Positions 58,238 to 64,000 of a stretch of 64,000 nt of DNA are shown here, piece after piece. A program made the position numbers and the translations under genes. How positions within the stretch are numbered: the first letter of the stretch is position 1; each line of letters opens with the position of its first letter. The DNA is from CAVQBL01 sp963710715. GTDB lineage: Bacteria; Pseudomonadota; Gammaproteobacteria; DSM-16500. The notes under the pieces are model-generated. The model was not told where the DNA came from. It saw only the letters and a program-made list of their open reading frames with translations, and made no database searches. The DNA lies in assembly GCA_963710715.1 (NCBI GenBank), contig CAVQBL010000015.1:245347-309346 (forward strand), written 5' to 3'.

Positions 58238-59377
58238 ATGATTCTTCCATTTAAGGGATTGCGACCTTTTAGCCAGAGTAATTTAGAGGCTATTCGTCAA
58301 ATCAACGAAGTTTTGCAAAATGGCATTGAACCTTCTCTCTCGGATATTGGTCATATCAATAATTTTTTAAGCTATCAAAAACAGGAATTTTTTGAAGAAA
58401 AAAATTATTGCTACTATATCTATCAAATTGAATCTTACTATGGTTGCCAAACAGGTCTTATTGCATTAATCGAAGTGAATAACCCATCGAAATCGCTCCA
58501 TCCTCACGAGCATATAAGAATGGAAAAGGGACGTTCTTATAGTGAATTCTTAAAAATAAAACGAGTTCAAGCAAATCCAGTGTTATTATTCCATAAATTC
58601 GAGCCCATAATCAAAGCACTTTTGAATCAATTAACGCAAAGTTCTCCAGCTTTCGTCCTAAAACAGAAAAATGACACTATTCATAGATTATGGGTGATTT
58701 CGGATAAAGATTTAATACATGCTATCCATCATCAGTATGACAAAATGACACATTTCTATATTGGGGATGGGCATCATCGTTATTATGCGGCGAGTTCAAA
58801 TTCTTGTCCCTCTTCTAAATCATTTTTGCTCTCCTGGCTCATTCCAGATAATGAAGTCAATCTCATACCTTGTCACTGGATAGTACCTAAGTTAATACTT
58901 GAAAAGCCACAAAATAAAAAAGATATTTTTGAACACATTGAAACATTTTTTGAAATTGAACAACTCTTGTTGCCTTTTCAGCCCGAACAATATAACGAAT
59001 TAGGCATGTATCTAGACAATATTTGGTATAGACTAAAGATCAAGAAAACGTTTTCAGAGAAATATAGTACATTATTATTAAAATCGGTACTTGAAGAGAC
59101 TCTTAAATTAAAGGTACTCAGTATTCAAGCCGAAGTAAGAGATTTAGCTAGGCTTGCGAAGCTCCATAATTATGAGTTAGCCTTCTCTTTACCAGTTATC
59201 GCCGTGGAAGATCTGATCAATTTTGTGCATGATAGGGGTACATTCCCAGTCAATACTACTTATTTTGCTCCAAAACCTGCAATAGGCATAATAGCCTGCA
59301 GTTTAAACAGTCTAAATTATGAAAATACTTTTTCCTTCATCATGAACAATCGCTCAGAAACAATACCATTTTTTTAG
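58238..59377 (+). CDS. DUF1015-family protein with a DGHHR motif, candidate serine kinase
   Basis: A 379-residue DUF1015 protein. Its signature includes HPHEHI (88-93) and FYIGDGHHRYYAAS, with DGHHR at 177-181. That motif resembles the phosphate-binding GxxR segment of the ParB/sulfiredoxin fold. Two enzymes of that fold, archaeal SerK and staphylococcal SbnI, make O-phosphoserine from free serine. In Staphylococcus aureus SbnI supplies SbnA; here DUF1015 follows the same two genes with a 2-base gap. A role as phosphoserine donor is a reasonable inference, not shown by sequence alone. It converges with the ABC gene after 8 bases. Confidence 0.75.
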   Translation: MILPFKGLRPFSQSNLEAIRQINEVLQNGIEPSLSDIGHINNFLSYQKQEFFEEKNYCYYIYQIESYYGCQTGLIALIEVNNPSKSLHPHEHIRMEKGRSYSEFLKIKRVQANPVLLFHKFEPIIKALLNQLTQSSPAFVLKQKNDTIHRLWVISDKDLIHAIHHQYDKMTHFYIGDGHHRYYAASSNSCPSSKSFLLSWLIPDNEVNLIPCHWIVPKLILEKPQNKKDIFEHIETFFEIEQLLLPFQPEQYNELGMYLDNIWYRLKIKKTFSEKYSTLLLKSVLEETLKLKVLSIQAEVRDLARLAKLHNYELAFSLPVIAVEDLINFVHDRGTFPVNTTYFAPKPAIGIIACSLNSLNYENTFSFIMNNRSETIPFF

Positions 59378-59385
59378 TAAATTTA

Positions 59386-61584
59386 TTAGACATTCGGTCT
59401 ATTTGCTTGTTTAGAATCGTCTTGATCAGAGGGCGATAATAAATATTCATACGCTGTTTCATCATAACTGCTTTGTACTCGTTGCGGAAAAACTTTTTTC
59501 TTGTTCTGTTTTTGTGGCTGCAATACACCGACAGTACCCCTGCGCTTTGTATGGTTTTGTGCATCTTGCTCATTAAACGCATCAGTAGCGGCTCCTAAGC
59601 TGGATGATGATGAACCTTCTGGTAAAGAAAATGATTGTCCAAAGTTAAAAGGTACTAAGCCATCTAATAAGCGCAACGCGTCTAAATTAACTACGTCTCT
59701 TTCTCGTTGGGGTTTACTTTTTGATTTTGCAATAGCTTCATCAACTGATTTCTGTTCATCTTCCCATAGTTTTGCGTATATTCCTTTTTTATTCATTAAT
59801 TCTGTATGCGATCCCGTTTCGCAAATTTTTCCTTTATCTAAAACCAAAATTTTATCAGAATTTACAATGGTACGAAGACGGTGAGTAATAGTCAAAGTAG
59901 TTACACCTTTCGATGCCGCATCAAGATTTTTTTGTACCTCAGTTTCTGTTTGTCTGTCAAGTGCTGAAGTTGCTTCATCAAAAACAAAAATGCTGGGTTT
60001 CTTTATTAGGGCTCTTGCTATTGCTACACGTTGCCTTTGACCACCTGAAATTCCCAAACCTCGCTCTCCTACGTTTTCGTCAAGTCTATTTTCATATTCA
60101 CTTAAGCCAGATCGTCGAATAGCATCTAAAACATCGCTATCAGAAATGTTTTGTCCCAAATACAACGCAGCATACTTTACGTTATTGGATAAGGAATTAT
60201 TAGAAAGAGAAGTATTTTGAGGAACTACACCAATTGCTGATCTTAATGACATCGCTGTAACTTCACGTATATCCTGGCCATTAATCGTTATCTTACCGGA
60301 ATCAGAGTTAACTTCATATAAACGCAATAATAAATTGGCAATCGTAGATTTACCTGAACCACTGGTTCCTACAATTCCAAAATTTTGTCCCGCTGGAATT
60401 TCAAGCGAAAAATTTTGCAGGACGGGAGGCATATCAGCTACGGCTTCGTGTTTAAGCTCTAATTCATTGTTCGGTGCTACTTGGTTATTATTACCGTGCG
60501 GTTTTTTTGGATAAGCAAAAGTTACTTTGTCAAAAACAATTGTTGCTGTTTCAGGTGCAACTTGCAAAGTTTTGTGCCCATCTGAAACTAATGTATTTTC
60601 TGTAAAAAAGTTAAATACATGCAGAATATCCGCATAAGAAGCACGCATTTTATTCACTGCTTCTCCGAAACTATACAAAGGAGCAGCAAACTGGAGTAAA
60701 TAATAAGCAATAAAAACAAAATCATCTATGGTTCTTGTTTTATTTATTACCTTATTTCCTTCCAGCAACATAGCAACCATGAATCCTAAGGTAACAATAC
60801 TTAATTGGCCTAGAGATAATTTATCTGAAACAGTGCTAGAGCGAGCTAACGCTTTTTCTAATCGCTCTACTCCCTTAGCCAAATTCGCGTTTTCAGCAGA
60901 GGTATTCCCTAGCATAATGACAGTGTCAATGATAGATATCACATTGCTAATCTCTCCTATAATAGCGATATCTTCCATCGAAAAGAATGCTTGCTCATAT
61001 GCAACTTTTTTAGCAGTCCAGGAATTATATATAGTAGACACAACTAGCATAGCAGCTAAGCTAATACCGATAATAGGGCTTCCTAAGCTAGATAACACTC
61101 CGATTGCCGTTAAAACAGTAAGAGAAGTAGGAACCACTTGAGTAAAGAGCGGCGTTACAAATTCATAGGATCCCCTAAAAGCTTTGTTAAATAATTGCAT
61201 TCTGGTTCCTTCTTCTACTCTCAAATGATAATCGAGTGGAAGATGTAAAAGATAATCCAAATACTCAACGCTAAACTTTCGTGCTGTACGTGCTGCTAAA
61301 GGTGTAATAATTATTTTTTGTAGACTAGTTAACAATTGGGTCAAAAACCACATTCCTACATATAATCCGGTAATAACAAGCGGTGAAGTTCTTGTCACAC
61401 CAATGTCAGCGTCTTCACCTGAGTTAAGAGATGTAAGCGCCATAGTAAAAATATAAGGTGTAGCTACTTCTGACCCTGTTTTAAGAATACTAATGGTCAA
61501 AGAACCTGCGATTTCCTTAGCATTTTCTCTAGAGAAAAGATAGGGAGAAACCTTATTAAGAAAGCGTTTAAAGTAATCTAACAT
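59386..61584 (-). CDS. ABC exporter of the Atm1/HMT type with a long C-terminal tail
   Basis: A 732-residue half-transporter: a six-helix transmembrane domain (about 25-310), then a nucleotide-binding domain with Walker A GTSGSGKS (406-413), signature ISGGQ (512-516) and Walker B IFVFDE (532-537). The membrane domain resembles Atm1/HMT-type exporters, which move thiol or metal conjugates. An insert of about 30 residues (361-388) precedes the ATP-binding core. A hydrophilic, probably disordered tail of about 125 residues follows it, which is unusual for this family. AAGGGG lies before the ATG. It follows the MATE gene by 31 bases on the same strand. Confidence 0.88.
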   Translation of the reverse strand: MLDYFKRFLNKVSPYLFSRENAKEIAGSLTISILKTGSEVATPYIFTMALTSLNSGEDADIGVTRTSPLVITGLYVGMWFLTQLLTSLQKIIITPLAARTARKFSVEYLDYLLHLPLDYHLRVEEGTRMQLFNKAFRGSYEFVTPLFTQVVPTSLTVLTAIGVLSSLGSPIIGISLAAMLVVSTIYNSWTAKKVAYEQAFFSMEDIAIIGEISNVISIIDTVIMLGNTSAENANLAKGVERLEKALARSSTVSDKLSLGQLSIVTLGFMVAMLLEGNKVINKTRTIDDFVFIAYYLLQFAAPLYSFGEAVNKMRASYADILHVFNFFTENTLVSDGHKTLQVAPETATIVFDKVTFAYPKKPHGNNNQVAPNNELELKHEAVADMPPVLQNFSLEIPAGQNFGIVGTSGSGKSTIANLLLRLYEVNSDSGKITINGQDIREVTAMSLRSAIGVVPQNTSLSNNSLSNNVKYAALYLGQNISDSDVLDAIRRSGLSEYENRLDENVGERGLGISGGQRQRVAIARALIKKPSIFVFDEATSALDRQTETEVQKNLDAASKGVTTLTITHRLRTIVNSDKILVLDKGKICETGSHTELMNKKGIYAKLWEDEQKSVDEAIAKSKSKPQRERDVVNLDALRLLDGLVPFNFGQSFSLPEGSSSSSLGAATDAFNEQDAQNHTKRRGTVGVLQPQKQNKKKVFPQRVQSSYDETAYEYLLSPSDQDDSKQANRPNV

Positions 61585-61615
61585 AGTATTTCACCCCTTT
61601 TGTTTGTAGCTAGCA

Positions 61616-63277
61616 TTAACAGATTACACATCTATTAGCACACCAGCCTGTATTTACACTACTTGTCTCCTCATCACTTTTCCTCTCTGAAAGAGGCAAC
61701 ATTGGTTTTTTTTCTTCTGTTAAGGTAGATCTTGAAAAGAATCTTGACCAGCACGAGCGCGTATTATTTTCTTCTGGTAAATTATTTTTAGTTTCATTGG
61801 TAACCTGCGTATCAGGTTTTGTTACTTGCATCTCTGCAATTTTATTTGCAAAACGCTTAGCCAACAAAGCTGCATTTAGCGTCACTCCAATATCTCTAGC
61901 AATATAAATACCTGCAACTCCTAATGCGGCAGGAAACCCAAGTGCATATCCTAAGGACACACAGATCGCTGTTGTGACCAAGGAGGCTAATGGTGGATAA
62001 TTCATATCTTGCAGCCCCCACAGCAAGCCAGAAAATACGACTTTAAGACAGTCAACAAGTAACTCAACGCCGTGCACAATAAAAAGAGGCTCAATTAAAG
62101 CAAGCATGTGGTTGTTTTTGGGATCTTTAATATCTATAAAAAAGGAAGCTAGCCTTTCAGAAGCAGAGGAAAATATAATAAGTCCAAGAGCCGATGTGCT
62201 TAAGCATAAGGCTAAGGTTACTTTACTATAACGCATTATTTTATCCGGGTTCATTTTTTTGTTCGTTTCTGAAATAAACCCAAGCAGAGCTTGCGAGACT
62301 GCGTTATAGGGCATGCTAAACATATAAAAGTAAGAAATCACTATTTGTTGTGCACTTAATGAATCTTGCCCTAGCCAACCAATATAGATAGCAGGGATAG
62401 CTAAGCCCGCAGCATCAGCCATTGTTTGTAGCCAATTTTTCAACCCAGCTTTAATAGCCTTGTTTAGTTGGAACCACTCTGCCATACGCTCGCAAGAAAA
62501 AAGTTTATATGCAACAAAATTTTTATTTAATTTTAAAAAAAGCATAAAACCAACAAAATTTAACATCGAGGATAAAGCTAACGCATAACCAAACCCAGTT
62601 ATTCCATATCCTGCGCCTAATCCAAAACCATAGCTAAGTCCAAGATTCAATGCAGCAGTGAAAATAGTGCTGGCAATGACAGGAGTTGTTTCTGAAAGGC
62701 CTAACGCTACATTTTGGACAGCAGTCAAACCCATATCAAAAAGTACCCCTATAGCCCTGCCTCGATAAGTATCTTGCACTAAGTAGGCAAGCTCTTCTTC
62801 CTGTCCAATTGACACAAGTATTGGGCCCGAGAATACAGTTACAGCGATCACAGGAATAGATAATACACTCGCTAAAACTAATCCCTGGCGAAAAATCTTA
62901 CCAACATTTGGCTTTATTGAGCTTGACTCTGCTTTTTCTTCTCCTGCAAAAATTGTTAATGGGTAAAGAATTCGCTTGATGGGGTTAACATAAAAAGTTT
63001 GTACGGCATTTATTAATCCACTCGCTGCTAAATTCTCTTTTCCAAGAGTAGACAACATTTTTATCGTCGCTACTTCCGAGGCCATTCCAACAAATATTGC
63101 TAGAGTATATGGACCTGATAATTTTAGTATGTGTTTAGCTGCTATGGTATAGGTAGTAGTTTCTTGGCTTGCTTTTTCATCATCTTCATGGCCACTGCTT
63201 GTGATGGCTTGCCCGGGAGAAAAAGAGGTAAGAGTTGTATTAAGAGGCGAAATGTCTTCCTTAACTTCATTCAGCAT
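61616..63277 (-). CDS. MATE-family efflux protein ending in a CaaX-like CVIC
   Basis: A protein of about 550 residues with twelve hydrophobic helices in two halves (starting KHILKLSGPYTLAIFVGMAS). It fits the MATE/NorM type, which exports drugs and metabolites by Na+ or H+ antiport. The N-terminal 45 residues are hydrophilic. After the last helix a polar tail of about 65 residues ends NRCVIC. Cys-aliphatic-aliphatic-X at the exact C-terminus is the eukaryotic prenylation box, which some Legionella effectors carry. I use the ATG at 63277 (AAAGGA upstream); the GTG before it is possible. It is first in a two-gene operon with the ABC exporter. Confidence 0.82.
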   Translation of the reverse strand: MLNEVKEDISPLNTTLTSFSPGQAITSSGHEDDEKASQETTTYTIAAKHILKLSGPYTLAIFVGMASEVATIKMLSTLGKENLAASGLINAVQTFYVNPIKRILYPLTIFAGEEKAESSSIKPNVGKIFRQGLVLASVLSIPVIAVTVFSGPILVSIGQEEELAYLVQDTYRGRAIGVLFDMGLTAVQNVALGLSETTPVIASTIFTAALNLGLSYGFGLGAGYGITGFGYALALSSMLNFVGFMLFLKLNKNFVAYKLFSCERMAEWFQLNKAIKAGLKNWLQTMADAAGLAIPAIYIGWLGQDSLSAQQIVISYFYMFSMPYNAVSQALLGFISETNKKMNPDKIMRYSKVTLALCLSTSALGLIIFSSASERLASFFIDIKDPKNNHMLALIEPLFIVHGVELLVDCLKVVFSGLLWGLQDMNYPPLASLVTTAICVSLGYALGFPAALGVAGIYIARDIGVTLNAALLAKRFANKIAEMQVTKPDTQVTNETKNNLPEENNTRSCWSRFFSRSTLTEEKKPMLPLSERKSDEETSSVNTGWCANRCVIC

Positions 63278-63397
63278 CACATAAGTTCCTTTAACATCGC
63301 ATTGTTTTTTTATTGATGTTATGATGTTAACATTTTAACTGTATTAACACTATCTTCACTTGCAATAATATACCCAATTTAAAAACGAGATAATCCA

Positions 63398-64000
63398 ATG
63401 TTTCGAAATAACAAACCACTACACCTGTTCACAATACCTTCAGATGTTCAGGAGAAGATTTGCCTTTTTACAGAAGATGCAAAAGCGCTTTCTGCACTTT
63501 CACAAACCTCGCGCTTTGCTCACGAACTAGCAAGAACAGAGTTGGCTAAAAGAAAGATCATGATGGTCACAAAATTATTAGAACATGTGATACGTGGTGA
63601 AGAAGCAGATGTGAAAAAAATGTTAGAAGAGAACCCGCGTTTGTTGCTGGAAAAAGGAAGAGTGACAGATTATTCTGGCCGTCAAATTGAAGGCACGGCG
63701 TTTCAATTGGCGCTCGGTGCTGAAGATGTTGAGATGTGCGAAATGATAGCACCGTATTTTGATCGATTGAAAGAAGATCAAGCAGAAAAATTAAAACAAT
63801 ACCAAGACCAATTTCCACCCCAATGGGAAGAGAAAGCAGCACCAGCGAGAACAGCAAATGATTTATCGGCACTGCGTAAAGTATTCAATGCCGTGAGAGA
63901 AACAAAGCTTGATGATGATTCCTATGAAGCCTGCGAGAGAGCTTGCGAGGGGGCCTTAGTCGAATTTAGAGAGTACTTAGAGTCACAAGCAAAAGCAGGT
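63398..64000 (+). CDS. F-box-like / ankyrin-like protein, partial
   Basis: The frame is open from the ATG at 63398 to the window edge (201 codons). Residues 8-50 (LHLFTIPSDVQEKICLFTED, then ALSALSQTSRFAHELARTEL) look like an F-box. Residues 55-125 resemble an ankyrin-type unit (VIRGEEADVKKMLEENPRLL, then EGTAFQLALGAEDVEMCEMI). Legionella and Coxiella relatives encode many such proteins as effectors that recruit host SCF ubiquitin ligase. It is divergent from the MATE operon with 120 bases between them. The C-terminus and any secretion signal lie outside the window. Confidence 0.65.
   Translation, partial: MFRNNKPLHLFTIPSDVQEKICLFTEDAKALSALSQTSRFAHELARTELAKRKIMMVTKLLEHVIRGEEADVKKMLEENPRLLLEKGRVTDYSGRQIEGTAFQLALGAEDVEMCEMIAPYFDRLKEDQAEKLKQYQDQFPPQWEEKAAPARTANDLSALRKVFNAVRETKLDDDSYEACERACEGALVEFREYLESQAKAG

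Overview
The window looks like a chromosome segment of an AT-rich, host-associated gammaproteobacterium, most likely of the order Legionellales (Coxiella, Aquicella or Berkiella relatives). Four things point there: the classic gammaproteobacterial order fusA-rpsG-rpsL-rpoC-rpoB-rplL-rplJ-rplA-rplK-nusG-secE-tRNA(Trp)-tuf-tRNAs; a ribosomal protein S7 with an internal insertion like the one I recall from Coxiella; eukaryote-like proteins (F-box-like plus ankyrin-like start, a PPPY tail, a CaaX-like tail); and a CsrA paralogue with several orphan regulators. The species is not determined.

Region 1 (1-17.2 kb) is the minus-strand translation/transcription supercluster. Most of these essential genes carry single-base frameshifts, yet the protein sequence stays conserved on both sides of each break. 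The breaks are dense in fusA, rpsG and rpoC, thin out towards tuf, and stop at about 17.6 kb. I read them mainly as sequence or assembly error, not decay. Several strong palindromic elements sit between the genes.

Region 2 (17.3-43.2 kb) is a secondary-metabolite locus. A LuxR-type regulator and a GMC oxidoreductase are divergent from one 5475-residue polyketide synthase. The synthase has five ketosynthases, no working acyltransferase (one vestigial AT-like segment), two dehydratases, one ketoreductase, five carrier domains and a C-terminal PLP alpha-oxoamine synthase. An MFS transporter follows it. On the opposite strand are a heptosyltransferase (waaC-like), a 2-oxoglutarate/Fe(II) oxygenase, a short-chain reductase resembling 3-ketodihydrosphingosine reductase, an EamA permease, and a RidA / YheO-like regulator / aminotransferase unit. 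The synthase plus the reductase suggests a polyketide-derived, sphingoid-base-like amino alcohol.

Region 3 (43.6-53.3 kb) is accessory and regulatory. It holds a degenerate subtilisin-like protein, a broken gene, a large PPPY-tailed protein, remnants of two toxin-antitoxin pairs, CsrA, a lone receiver, an S24-like repressor without its catalytic serine behind twin palindromes, a receiver protein beside a membrane histidine kinase, and an FkbM-type methyltransferase.

Region 4 (53.8-64 kb) holds a group II intron with its reverse transcriptase. Next comes a three-gene operon for L-2,3-diaminopropionate: SbnA-like, SbnB-like, and a DUF1015 protein with a DGHHR motif that may supply O-phosphoserine. 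A MATE-plus-ABC transporter operon with long hydrophilic tails follows, and then the start of an F-box/ankyrin-like gene that runs off the window.
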